From positions 186,001 to 250,000 of the forward strand of contig NZ_BAOS01000004.1 in the NCBI RefSeq assembly GCF_002443295.1: DNA of 64,000 bases. Reading direction: 5' to 3'. A program made the position numbers and the translations under genes. This DNA is from Candidatus Scalindua japonica (GTDB lineage: Bacteria > Planctomycetota > Brocadiia > Brocadiales > Scalinduaceae). Positions 55,292 through 63,878 of the stretch are shown piece by piece. The stretch's first letter is position 1; the number at the start of each line of letters is the position of its first letter. Below the pieces are notes generated by a model that made no database searches, was not told where the DNA came from, and saw nothing but the letters and a program-made list of their open reading frames with translations.

Positions 55292-56344
55292 TTACGCAAT
55301 ATTCGCTACTATAAGGTCGCCAACTTCAGAAGTTGAATAGCCCATCTGTCCGGCATTTACCCCTTTCAGTTTGTTACCTATAACATCTATTACCGCTCTT
55401 TCGATAGAAGCAGCTGCTTTGTCCTCTCCTAACTGTTCAAGAAGCATTGTAAGCGCAAGTATAGCTGCAACCGGATTAATAACGTTTTTGTCAGTATATT
55501 TAGGGGCTGATCCTCCAATCGGCTCAAACATCGAAACACCTTCGGGATTCACATTTCCTCCCGCAGCGATTCCCATTCCTCCCTGGATCATCGCACCCAA
55601 ATCTGTAATTATATCACCAAACATATTACACGTTACAATAACGTCAAACCATTCTGGGTTTTTTACCATCCACATACAGGTAGCGTCAACATGGGCATAC
55701 TCACGTTTTATATCGCTGTACTCTTCACCTACTTCGTTAAATACTCTCCACCACAGATCATGAGCGTAAGTCAAGACGTTTGTCTTGGCACATAGCAGCA
55801 GCTGCTTTCTTTTACCTCGTTTTCTTGTATATTCAAACGCGTAACGAATACAGCGCTCTACCCCCTGCCTTGTATTGATCATCTCCTGTGTCGCGACTTC
55901 TTCAGGAGTGCCTTTCTTTAAGAACCCGCCTATTCCTGCATACAGACCTTCGTTATTTTCACGCACTACAACAAAATCAATATCATCAGGTCCTTTGTCC
56001 TTGAGAGGACAATCTACACCAGGATACAATTTTACAGGACGTAAATTTATGTATTGCTGTAATGCAAATCGTGCTTTCAGAAGCAAGCCCTTTTCGAGGA
56101 TGCCAGGCTGTACGTCAGGATGCCCAATCGCCCCAAGAAAAATTGAATTGCACTGTTTAAGTTCCTCAACTACAGAATCAGGCAAAATTTCACCTGTCTT
56201 TAAATACCTTTCGCCACCAAGGTCATAGTCAACTAACTCATATTTAAACCCATGCTTCTGAGCTGCTGCCTCCAGAACCTTTAATCCTTCACGAACTACT
56301 TCCGGCCCGGTACCATCCCCGGGTATGGTTGCTATTTTATACAT
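55292..56344 (-). CDS. leuB: 3-isopropylmalate dehydrogenase (or close relative)
   Basis: 350 residues of the beta-decarboxylating dehydrogenase family. IPGDGTGPEVV starts the NAD domain, LRPVKLYPGV and VVRENNEGLYAG give substrate residues, and NMFGDIITDLGAMIQGGMG carries the metal-binding Asp pair. FEPIGGSAPKYTDKN, with Pro/Thr/Lys in place of the usual 'PVHGSAPDIAGK', departs from classical LeuB and leaves room for an isocitrate- or tartrate-type dehydrogenase. LeuB oxidises 3-isopropylmalate in leucine synthesis. No other leu genes are in the window. Confidence 0.82.
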   Translation of the reverse strand: MYKIATIPGDGTGPEVVREGLKVLEAAAQKHGFKYELVDYDLGGERYLKTGEILPDSVVEELKQCNSIFLGAIGHPDVQPGILEKGLLLKARFALQQYINLRPVKLYPGVDCPLKDKGPDDIDFVVVRENNEGLYAGIGGFLKKGTPEEVATQEMINTRQGVERCIRYAFEYTRKRGKRKQLLLCAKTNVLTYAHDLWWRVFNEVGEEYSDIKREYAHVDATCMWMVKNPEWFDVIVTCNMFGDIITDLGAMIQGGMGIAAGGNVNPEGVSMFEPIGGSAPKYTDKNVINPVAAILALTMLLEQLGEDKAAASIERAVIDVIGNKLKGVNAGQMGYSTSEVGDLIVANIA

Positions 56345-56418
56345 TATTATAATATCTTTCTTTTGTTTGAATTAAAAAACTATAAATCTGAATTTAATTA
56401 TTTTGATAAAATTATGTA

Positions 56419-56472
56419 GGGAGCGTTTCCCAAACAGGCCATAAAAAAAAATACTGCCTGGAAAACGATCCC
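56419..56472. repeat. Imperfect long hairpin between thiD and leuB
   Basis: GGGAGCGTTTCCCAAACAGGC (split here by a small bulge) at 56419-56439 faces GCCTGGAAAACGATCCC at 56456-56472, with an A-rich loop. It is similar in style to the hairpin at 22718-22771 and may be of the same dispersed family. Confidence 0.55.
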
Positions 56473-56522
56473 TGGTATTTGCGCAACACACAAAAAAGAT
56501 ACTAACAATTATTGTTACTTTT

Positions 56523-57323
56523 TCAAGAGTAAAAATCAGCTAACCTGGAACCTTTACCAGGCATTGATGATTCTTTTATTACTTTTGTTATAAATTTCTT
56601 TGCAGTTGTAATGGAACCGATCATCTCATTTCCTTTTGCCAACTCCGTCGCTATTGCTGCTGAATACATACATCCAGTACCGTGAACATTGCTCATGTTT
56701 ATCCGTTTTTCCCTGAAGCATTGGAACTCATTTCCATCATAAAAGAGATCAATAATCTCTTCATTTATATCATCCTCATTACCATTATTTATTACATGTC
56801 CTCCTTTAATCAGCACATTTGAAGCTCCCTGCTCGTATAAGACAGCAGCCGCCTCTTTTATATCTGAAAAATTCTTTATCTTACGTTCTGTCATAATTTC
56901 AGCTTCCGGAATATTTGGAGTTACCAGGCAAGATAACGGTATTAATTCAGTTACGAGTTTTCTAACGCCTTCACCTGTCAATAACCTTTTACCTGTATGA
57001 GATGTAATAACAGGGTCTACTACCAGATTTTTAAGACTATACTTCTTGAACTTGTCGCATACAATCTCTACAACCTCCTCACTGACAAGCATTCCTGTTT
57101 TGAGTGCATCAGTGCCAATGTCTGAAATAACTGCATCAATCTGTTGACTGATAAATGATGCCGGAACATCAAAAACGGAGCTAACACCAAGACTGTTTTG
57201 CGCGGTTAATGCGGTAATTGTACATGTGCCATATGCGCCGAGAGCACTTATCACTTTAAGGTCAGCCTGTACTCCAGCGCCACAACAAGAATCTGAACCG
57301 GCTATGGTAAGAACTTTATACAT
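56523..57323 (-). CDS. thiD: Hydroxymethylpyrimidine/phosphomethylpyrimidine kinase
   Basis: 266 residues, normal for Thi[17 protein letters not shown] at the N-terminus, [46 protein letters not shown] and the catalytic anion-hole motif [13 protein letters not shown] are all present. It phosphorylates HMP and then HMP-P in thiamine biosynthesis. Thi neighbours are not present, and no TPP riboswitch was recognised upstream. Confidence 0.95.
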   Translation of the reverse strand: MYKVLTIAGSDSCCGAGVQADLKVISALGAYGTCTITALTAQNSLGVSSVFDVPASFISQQIDAVISDIGTDALKTGMLVSEEVVEIVCDKFKKYSLKNLVVDPVITSHTGKRLLTGEGVRKLVTELIPLSCLVTPNIPEAEIMTERKIKNFSDIKEAAAVLYEQGASNVLIKGGHVINNGNEDDINEEIIDLFYDGNEFQCFREKRINMSNVHGTGCMYSAAIATELAKGNEMIGSITTAKKFITKVIKESSMPGKGSRLADFYS

Positions 57324-57595
57324 TCTTTAGCTATCTTTCCCTTAATGGTTATATCAGGTTTGTACGTAATTATATTAAAGAAATAATATTAATAGAAAAC
57401 TATTCAAATTTACAGAGCTATAAAACTTTTCTACCTTTAGGCGCTTTAAACTTAGTTACAGTTACATCACATTATATCATACATTTAGGTTGACAATTCT
57501 AAATAAAAGCGTTATATAATCCACTTATGTAATATTGGTTCATTTTGAAAGTCTTTGTTTTTAATATAATATAGAATAAGCAGGAAATTCTTAAA

Positions 57596-58294
57596 ATGTC
57601 TTTAACAAAAAAAATTGTCACTACATGTGTTCTAATATGCGTGGTAATGACATTACAGTCATGCGGTGCTAAACGTTCTCCAATTGAGCAGATATCTGCA
57701 AACTTGAAAAACACACCCGAATATTCAATTATTCTTGAAGATATGGAGATTAGAGGAAGCGTTTTTAAACAATATTATCATAAATACAAGGTGATCATTA
57801 AAGATAATATTCAGTACACCGGTTTTACCCGGGTATCAGAACCTTATTACCGGAATAACGAGAACTATCTTGGAATGTCTCTATTGTCTAAAACAGAAGA
57901 TGGTTATATAAAGACACCTTCCCCACCAGGCTATCAATATATAGGAGATAGCAGATATGGTGAGTGGAAACAGGACAGGTCTGGTAATTCATTCTGGGCA
58001 TTTTATGGACAATACATGTTTATGTCTCATATGTTCGGTATGGTTAATAGACCTGTATATCGAAGTGATTACAGCGCTTACACTGATTATCGAAAAAAAA
58101 ACAGACCATATTATGGCAGTAAAAACCAGTACGGTACAAATGGAACAGTAACAAAACAGACACACAAGAGCTTCTTCCAGAGGAAGATGGCAAGGCAGAA
58201 GATGGCAAAACAGAGTTTCTCACAAAAAGTGAAACAGAGAGCTGGCAGGAGCCAGAGTCCATTCCGTGGTAGAGGAGGAGGGTTCGGAAAATAA
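57596..58294 (+). CDS. Lipoprotein upstream of the DUF350 gene
   Basis: 232 residues with a lipoprotein signal ending LQSCGAK (Cys23). The mature domain (about 40-125) has mixed beta strands (YSIILEDMEIRG, YKVIIKDNIQYTGFTRVSEPYY). An aromatic region follows (GYQYIGDSRYGEW, FWAFYGQYMFMSHMFG). The tail is very basic, Gly/Arg/Ser-rich and probably disordered (KMARQKMAKQ to RGRGGGFGK). The stop shares a base with the DUF350 start (TAATG), so they are translated together. It probably lies at the outer or cytoplasmic membrane and binds anionic lipid or polymer through its tail. Confidence 0.8.
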   Translation: MSLTKKIVTTCVLICVVMTLQSCGAKRSPIEQISANLKNTPEYSIILEDMEIRGSVFKQYYHKYKVIIKDNIQYTGFTRVSEPYYRNNENYLGMSLLSKTEDGYIKTPSPPGYQYIGDSRYGEWKQDRSGNSFWAFYGQYMFMSHMFGMVNRPVYRSDYSAYTDYRKKNRPYYGSKNQYGTNGTVTKQTHKSFFQRKMARQKMAKQSFSQKVKQRAGRSQSPFRGRGGGFGK

Positions 58295-59139
58295 TGCATT
58301 TTGATAATTTAATCTCAGCTATTATCTATCTGGTATGTTGCTATTTCCTGTTCTGGTTAGGAAAACTTGCTTATGATACGATTCATAGAGACGTCAATGT
58401 GAAAGATGAGCTGGTTAAGAAGGACAATTGTGCGTTTGCACTCTCCCTGGTTGGCTATTATCTTGGTTTAGTATTTGCGATAGGCGGCGTTGTAGTTGGT
58501 GAATCAGCTGGTATGCTAGCTGATCTTATAGACATATTCATATACGGACCAATCGCAATCATACTGCTGAACATATCGACATTCATAAACGACAAGGTAA
58601 TTCTGTATCAGTTCAACAACAAGAAAGAGATAATAGGTGACCAGAATACGGGAACAGGAGCTGTCGAGTTGGCTATCTATTTAGCTACAGGCATGATAAT
58701 ATTCGGCTCTATCTCAGGTGAAGGCGGCGGAATAGTTACACTTCTGGCTTTCTGGGCTATTGGTCAGGTATCTTTCATAATCACCGGCTATGTTTATAAC
58801 CTTATTACACCTTATTGCATTCACGAAGAAATTGAAAAAGATAATGCGGCTGCCGGAGTCTGTTACGCCGGTGCTATTGTTGGAATTGCAAACATTGTTC
58901 GACATGCGATAGGTGAAGACTTTACCAGCTGGGGTGATAGTCTGCTTACTCTCGGATGCTTCTTTGGTTTTGGCATCGCCCTTTTACCTCTGATACGTCT
59001 GTTTACGGATAAAGTCCTTCTGCCGGGAGCAAAACTAACTGATGAAATCGTTAATCAGGAAAAACCAAATCTTGGTGCAGCCTTTATTTCAGCCTTCTCT
59101 TATATAGGTTCATCATTCCTTATAACCTGGTGCTTATAA
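58294..59139 (+). CDS. DUF350 family membrane protein
   Basis: 281 residues with about eight transmembrane helices arranged as two similar halves. Each has the DUF350 style: VKDELVKKDNCAFALSLVGYYLG in the first and CIHEEIEKDNAAAGVCYAGAIVG in the second, with paired helices after. YjfL of E. coli is the best-known relative. DUF350 genes occur with spermidine synthase, DUF4178 and PspA-like genes in envelope-stress neighbourhoods. That matches the genes around it here. Confidence 0.9.
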   Translation: MHFDNLISAIIYLVCCYFLFWLGKLAYDTIHRDVNVKDELVKKDNCAFALSLVGYYLGLVFAIGGVVVGESAGMLADLIDIFIYGPIAIILLNISTFINDKVILYQFNNKKEIIGDQNTGTGAVELAIYLATGMIIFGSISGEGGGIVTLLAFWAIGQVSFIITGYVYNLITPYCIHEEIEKDNAAAGVCYAGAIVGIANIVRHAIGEDFTSWGDSLLTLGCFFGFGIALLPLIRLFTDKVLLPGAKLTDEIVNQEKPNLGAAFISAFSYIGSSFLITWCL

Positions 59140-59292
59140 CAGTGTACTGTTTGTAATAACTACCTGAAATACCCCTGCACATTCAAGGATATTTTCTCAA
59201 TTGAAAGTATAGTTATTACTAAAATCGGTGTTTAATACATCTTGTACCAATTTTTCAAATTCAAAAAATAAATCTTCAATTATCTGTCATCC

Positions 59293-60846
59293 ATGCCAAA
59301 TCCACATTTAGCAAGCCAAAGCAGAATTCTCAAAATATGTATTTTTGCCACAGGCTGTGCGGGCATTGTAGCCGAATTTGTACTCTCCACTCTAGCGAGT
59401 TATCTTCTCGGAAATCCTATACTCCAATGGACGATATTGATGTCTCTGATGCTTTTCGCAATGGGCGTAGGATGTCGTATCAGTAAATACATACTGAATA
59501 ACCTGCTTGACAAATTTATTTTTCTGGAATTCTCCCTCTCCATCCTATGTGGTGTTTCAGTAGCGCTATGCTATTGGACTTCTACATTCACCAAGAGTAC
59601 AGGCCTGTTTATCTATGCATTCAGTATATTAATCGGTTTGCTGATTGGTGCGGAGATACCTCTGGTAACCCGTATGAACGGATCGTATGAAGAGCTCAGG
59701 GTCAACATATCATCCGTTATGGAGAAAGACTATTATGGCGCCCTGGTCGGTGGCATCCTGTTCGCTTTCTTCGCGTTGCCATATTTTGGCCTTACCTACA
59801 CACCTATCGCCCTTGGGATAATCAATTTTCTGGTAGCGTCAATACTATTCTGGAGATTCAAACATCTGCTGCACTACAAGAAGACCATAAAAATTTCATT
59901 CTGGTCTATTACATCATTTTTTCTGATATTCATTTTTGTAGTCAAACCGATTATACTTTTCAGTGAACAGAAAAAATATAAGGATCGCATAATCTTTGAA
60001 CAGCAGACGACATACCAGAAGATTGTCATAACACAATGGAAGGATAAGTACTGGCTTTTTATTAATGGAAATGAACAGTTTTCAACATTTGATGAAGAGA
60101 AATATCACGAACCACTTATTCACCCGGCAATGTCCCTTTCCGAACAGAGTAAGAATATACTGGTACTGGGAGGCGGAGAAGGACTGGCGGTACGGGAGAT
60201 CTTAAAATATAAGGACGTAGAGAAGGTAACGGTCGTTGACCTCGATCCGGTAATGACTGACCTGGCAAAATACAATCCCATCATCACAAAGATCAATCAG
60301 AACTCCATGGTTGACCCAAAGGTAAATATCTTAAACAAGGACGCCTTTACCTTTATAGAGGACAGTGAGGAGTTTTATGATGTTATATTCGTTGACCTGC
60401 CCGACCCAAATTCTGTAGCTCTCTCCCGACTCTATTCAAGAGAGTTCTATTCGCTCTGCCGACGGAGGCTCAATACATATGGCATAATCGTCACACAGGC
60501 ATCCAGTCCGGTACACTCCCCGAATGCGTTCGTCTGTATCATAAAGACAATGGAATCGGCCGATTTTACCGTACTGCCCTATCATAACAACATTCCGACA
60601 CTCGGCGAATGGGGCTGGTGCCTGGGAATGAAAAAAGGAGTTGTTTCAAATAAAGTGTTAAAGGAAAAGGTAATGGAAATTGAACTGCCTCCCCCCCCTA
60701 CTAAATTCCTGAACAGAGATGCCATCATTTCAATGGCGCATTTTGGTAAAGGAATTCTGGAGCGAAAAGACAAACTGAAAGTAAACACTGTCCTTGACCC
60801 CATTTTAGTAAAATATTACAAAAAAGGTGCGTGGGATGTCTATTGA
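59293..60846 (+). CDS. Membrane-anchored spermidine synthase-like aminopropyltransferase
   Basis: 517 residues. The first 225 residues form about seven transmembrane helices (FATGCAGIVAEFVLSTLASYLLG at the start belongs to this known N-terminal domain). The rest is a spermidine synthase fold: FINGNEQFSTFDEEKYHEPLIHPAM, the decarboxylated-SAM site LVLGGGEGLAVRE, VDLDP and VIFVDLPDP. It should transfer an aminopropyl group to an amine. The C8 run at 60691-60698 encodes four prolines near residues 467-470; slippage there would remove the last 50 residues. It lies 150 bases after DUF350. Confidence 0.9.
   Translation: MPNPHLASQSRILKICIFATGCAGIVAEFVLSTLASYLLGNPILQWTILMSLMLFAMGVGCRISKYILNNLLDKFIFLEFSLSILCGVSVALCYWTSTFTKSTGLFIYAFSILIGLLIGAEIPLVTRMNGSYEELRVNISSVMEKDYYGALVGGILFAFFALPYFGLTYTPIALGIINFLVASILFWRFKHLLHYKKTIKISFWSITSFFLIFIFVVKPIILFSEQKKYKDRIIFEQQTTYQKIVITQWKDKYWLFINGNEQFSTFDEEKYHEPLIHPAMSLSEQSKNILVLGGGEGLAVREILKYKDVEKVTVVDLDPVMTDLAKYNPIITKINQNSMVDPKVNILNKDAFTFIEDSEEFYDVIFVDLPDPNSVALSRLYSREFYSLCRRRLNTYGIIVTQASSPVHSPNAFVCIIKTMESADFTVLPYHNNIPTLGEWGWCLGMKKGVVSNKVLKEKVMEIELPPPPTKFLNRDAIISMAHFGKGILERKDKLKVNTVLDPILVKYYKKGAWDVY
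60691..60698 (+). repeat. C8 homopolymer inside the spermidine synthase-like gene
   Basis: Eight C encode Pro codons about 50 codons before the stop. Comparable C or G runs occur at 4126-4135, 21233-21240 and 62870-62879. Confidence 0.85.
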
Positions 60847-60930
60847 TTGAAGAAACAGTCTCATTCCCTGCTTGCCCTTTTTTCCATGGATCTTTTTCTG
60901 TTTGTATAAAAATGGGAAGATGAGGATATC

Positions 60931-61978
60931 TTAACCAGTAGAATAAGAGCCGTTTTCTTCTCTGCCCCGTCCGGCTTTCTCCCGCCACCTTCTTCTTAAG
61001 TAGACCACTCCTAATCCCGCCAGGCCGATTCCAAGCATGACGATCGTTCCGGGTTCGGGCACGACTGCTGATTCGGCACTGGATACCATGATCTCACCGG
61101 TTGTGTAGAGCGACGATGTGTCCCAGGTATACATCAGACATATATCCGAAGAATAGGTCGGTGTGTTAATCACGTCAAATACCCCCGAAAGGGTTCCCCA
61201 GTCCAGTATATCAAACGTATCTCCGGCATTCGGTTTAAATCATCCAAACAGAGCTATATCAAGCGTCCCTCCCAGACTCATCGTCCCCGAAACGTCCAGG
61301 AGCGCTCTGATCCCGCGAGTAATCCACCAATCTCTATCTGGAGGATGCTGTCGATATCCTGTGAGTAATCGCCGGTAATCGATGTAACTCCGGGAGAATC
61401 CCCCGGGGCAAGCATGGCATCTGAAACTGAGAGGTCCCCCAGAAATGTATCCACGGCGAGCGTCCCGCCGGTGACATTGAAAGAACCACCGTTTGTATTA
61501 TCAATCGTGGCAGCCTTCAGCATGCCGCCGCTGAGATTCACAACACCGGCATCCCAGAGTTTAAGGACAACGCTTAGCATGGCATCACCGTCTTCGGATA
61601 TGTTCAGTGTACCGCTTCCCCTGAAGCAGAGACTGGGGATCCCTCCAAGGTAACTGTTACTGGCCCTCAGCGTGCCGCTGGACAGCGTATAGGTCCCACT
61701 GCTACCGGCTGCCTCACCAATATTCAGATCATTCGTTATCGTATGCGTACCGCCGCTCTGCGTAAATGCACCACCGCCTCCCCACAAGCCGCCGATGAAC
61801 TCTTGTTCTGTCGACAAGCTTCCACCGTGGAGTCGGGCACACCATTATCCCAGTTCGCTGCAGTATTCCAATCACCTGACCCAGTATTTTGCCAGTTCGT
61901 AACTTGTGCCCTGGCAGATCCAACGGGTATGGCTGCCATGATAAGTATTAAAATGGTTGCAGTCATTATTCGATTCAT
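60931..61978 (-). pseudogene. Broken PEP-CTERM autotransporter-like gene
   Basis: The pieces read as one gene in three frames. The start at 61978 has a good AGGAGGG and a signal peptide (MNRIMTATILIL), then WQNTGSGDWNTAANW, typical of autotransporter-associated beta-strand proteins. A frameshift near 61820 moves into the frame holding GGAFTQSGGTHTITN and SGTYTLSSGTLR. A second shift near 61310 leads to ALLDVSGTMSLGGTLDIALFG, which is stopped by TGA at 61240-61242. The same frame continues as FKPNAGDTFDILDWG and ends in a PEP-CTERM signal (VVPEPGT, helix, YLRRRWREK). At least two frameshifts and one stop make it non-functional unless the assembly is faulty. It is richer in G and C than its neighbours, suggesting acquisition. 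Confidence 0.85.
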
Positions 61979-62508
61979 ATTAATCCCTCCTGATGACTTT
62001 TTTTTATTCAACGAATTGTCTGAAAATAGGGAAAATATCTTTTCTTGCCATTTTTCCCGCCAGTCTTTTGGCTGGCTGGATAGATCCTGATTTAAATTCA
62101 GGACCTCTGGGTGCGCAAAGTCCCCCCGACTGTGCCCCGTGCCGGTTTCGCGCGGGACAGTTGATTACTCTTGAGTACATATTTGTTAATATAAACAGAA
62201 CGGATAAAAAATCAATACCACAATACTGTGTATGGCAAATACAGATTTTTTCCATAGAGGGGCAGGTAGAATCATCATAAGATGCATGTAAAGTTGAGGT
62301 TACTACGGATTGATTATCGTAAAAGGACTCTGTATACTGCAAAAAGTATTTCACGGAAATACCGGCGAGCTCACCGAGGAGTGAAGGAATAATTCCCGGA
62401 AAAGGAGACCTGTACACTCTTTTCTTCCTTTCCCGCGCATATCCCATTCGTAATTCCCGCAATCATCAAGCGGGAACCCAGCCATGTCTTAAAAAAATAG
62501 TCCTCATT
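61979..62508. other. Region between the PEP-CTERM pseudogene and the transposase remnant
   Basis: A 152-codon open frame exists on the minus strand (62004-62462) but has no family signature or proper composition, so I do not call it a gene. Two small hairpins lie in the leader of the pseudogene: GCCAG/CTGGC at 62059-62076 and CCTGA/TCAGG at 62086-62102. A local G+C-rich block at about 62100-62160 stands out. Confidence 0.5.
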
Positions 62509-62840
62509 TCACTGAACTCCCTGAGAAAGCCCGGGGCTTACTCTATGACACTGTACGGTTATGTTCAAACGAATATTACCCAGTTTCAGGTTCCACGCTA
62601 ATGCGGCAATAACCATATATGCCCAATTACTTTTCAAATCTCTCACTGGCAACCTCATCGCGTTGATCTCTTTCACTAACCTACACCATAGTACCATCTT
62701 GTGAATCGGTCCAATACCTCCACAACTGATCGCTTTGACTTTTTCACCCATCTCATAATGTATATTGCTACCATTTAACATCGGTTGTTTTTGATCTTCC
62801 CATTGTATTCTCATCAAGCGACGTTCAAGTTTCTTTCTAC
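62509..62840 (-). pseudogene. Internally deleted IS1380-like transposase remnant
   Basis: The frame begins like the N-terminus of an IS1380-type transposase (LRIQW-like start, YEMGEKVKAISCGGIGPIH, LVKEIN). It jumps within a few codons to its C-terminal motif (RLPVRDLKSNWAYMVIAALAWNLK), then loses the family sequence. The catalytic middle of several hundred residues is missing. It is therefore a dead fragment. It directly adjoins a broken DUF4178 copy, consistent with past insertion into that gene. Family assignment is from memory of the motif and not searched. Confidence 0.7.
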
Positions 62841-63017
62841 GTTTTTCTGTATTACATTTGGGGGGGGGGCATCATTTTCGCGAATAAACTTGCGTAGTCC
62901 GCGACTCAGGCTCTTATTAGTACGGAATGATATTATCAGAGATTGGTCAGTTTTTTTTCGATTTTGCTCTACGTTTTTTGGTAGAAGGGGAATTAAACAT
63001 CTTAAAGCCTTATTCAC
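62841..63017 (-). pseudogene. Truncated second copy of the DUF4178 gene
   Basis: The segment encodes SLSRGLRKFIREND, then PPPNVIQ, closely matching SLGQGVRKFIRENDDPPNMIQ in the intact DUF4178 gene at 63342-63878. The DNA is also similar over about 90 bases. A G10 run (62870-62879) lies inside, and the sequence breaks off where the transposase remnant begins. The upstream part is unrecognisable. Confidence 0.75.
62870..62879. repeat. G10 homopolymer in the DUF4178 remnant
   Basis: Ten G on the plus strand at the point where the intact DUF4178 copy reads GATCCTCC. Expansion by slippage after the copy lost function is likely. Confidence 0.85.
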
Positions 63018-63029
63018 AGATTCCGAATT

Positions 63030-63200
63030 CTAAAAATATGGACGCATATCAGAGTAAAGAACCACTACGCCCTCTTTCGGTAATACCTCCTTAATAACAC
63101 TTTTACCATTCTCCTTATGAATAGTAATTGTGCATCCATTTTGCATTAACCTATAATGCTTTCCACGCACTCCACTTTTAAAATCATATTCGGCACGCAT
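63030..63200 (-). CDS. Small conserved-type protein (about 56 residues)
   Basis: The ATG at 63200 has a textbook AAGGAGG seven bases upstream, so I prefer it over starts at 63224 or 63296. The product begins MRAEYDFKSGVRGKHYR, a pattern common in short bacterial proteins often found beside toxin genes and annotated as antitoxin-like. It continues NGCTITIHKENGKSVI. No toxin partner is seen. It sits between the DUF4178 gene and its broken copy. Confidence 0.65.
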   Translation of the reverse strand: MRAEYDFKSGVRGKHYRLMQNGCTITIHKENGKSVIKEVLPKEGVVVLYSDMRPYF

Positions 63201-63341
63201 ATTGTTGTCCTCCTTCTTTACCATTTTAGGTTCAGCTTTCCTTATTATTGCATTGATTAAAAAGAACGGCTTTAAATATATAGCAGTCTCACACAAGAGA
63301 ACGTATGATGATGCCCTCCATATAATTTGGAACTACATTTA

Positions 63342-63878
63342 TCACAAACCCGGCAGAATATTTGTAAACTGATACTCCTCTACGTAGATACCCACAGCAG
63401 CTTCAAACTTATCTTCGCCCCACTGCTCTATGGTAAGTGTCTTCTCTTCTGATAGATCGTAGTAGTCCCAGTACAGGAACTCAATTCTCTCTTTTCCTCC
63501 CCCTTTACAGAAATAGCCACCACTGCCCTCATCTATGGTATACTCTACTCCCTCGTATTGGATCATATTCGGAGGATCATCATTTTCACGAATAAACTTA
63601 CGTACCCCCTGGCCGAGGCTCTTGAATGATATCTTTTTTGCCAGAATCCACTCAGGCTCGTCATCATCCTCAAGCTCAAGATATGCAACGTCATTTCCGG
63701 ATTTGAGTTCCCACTCATAGCTGATATCTCCATCGTCCCAGTCGTATGTATTGTATTCCGTAACTTCCCATGTCTTCATATCGTAATCGACAAGATATCC
63801 AACCTTGAGTTTAGACAAAACAAGATCCTTCAACGGATCTAACTCTTCCTTCTTATTTTTCTTACCAAACCAGCCCAT
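63342..63878 (-). CDS. DUF4178 family protein
   Basis: 178 residues, acidic, no signal peptide, with the DUF4178 pattern: LKVGYLVDYDMKTWEVTEYN, ISYEWELKSGNDVAYLELEDDDE, KFIRENDDPPNMIQYEGVEYTIDEG, and EFLYWDYYDLSEEKTLTIEQWGEDKFEA toward the end. An AAGGATTTAAT site precedes the ATG. DUF4178 proteins are encoded with DUF350 and spermidine synthase genes in many bacteria; here it is on the opposite strand and 2.5 kb away, beyond degraded DNA. Function unknown, probably cytoplasmic and linked to membrane stress. Confidence 0.88.
   Translation of the reverse strand: MGWFGKKNKKEELDPLKDLVLSKLKVGYLVDYDMKTWEVTEYNTYDWDDGDISYEWELKSGNDVAYLELEDDDEPEWILAKKISFKSLGQGVRKFIRENDDPPNMIQYEGVEYTIDEGSGGYFCKGGGKERIEFLYWDYYDLSEEKTLTIEQWGEDKFEAAVGIYVEEYQFTNILPGL

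Noticed and set aside
62100-62160. G+C-rich block resembling parts of a cobalamin riboswitch (GGTGCGCAAAG, CCGACTGT)
   Set aside because: The B12 box and the order of conserved elements are not present, and no B12-related gene follows on that strand.
62004-62462. A 152-codon open frame on the minus strand
   Set aside because: No domain, no ribosome site, many Cys and Arg from a G+C-rich block, and it lies in the probable leader of the PEP-CTERM pseudogene.
62785-63033. Plus-strand 82-codon frame
   Set aside because: It is antisense to the DUF4178 remnant and reads through the G10 tract.
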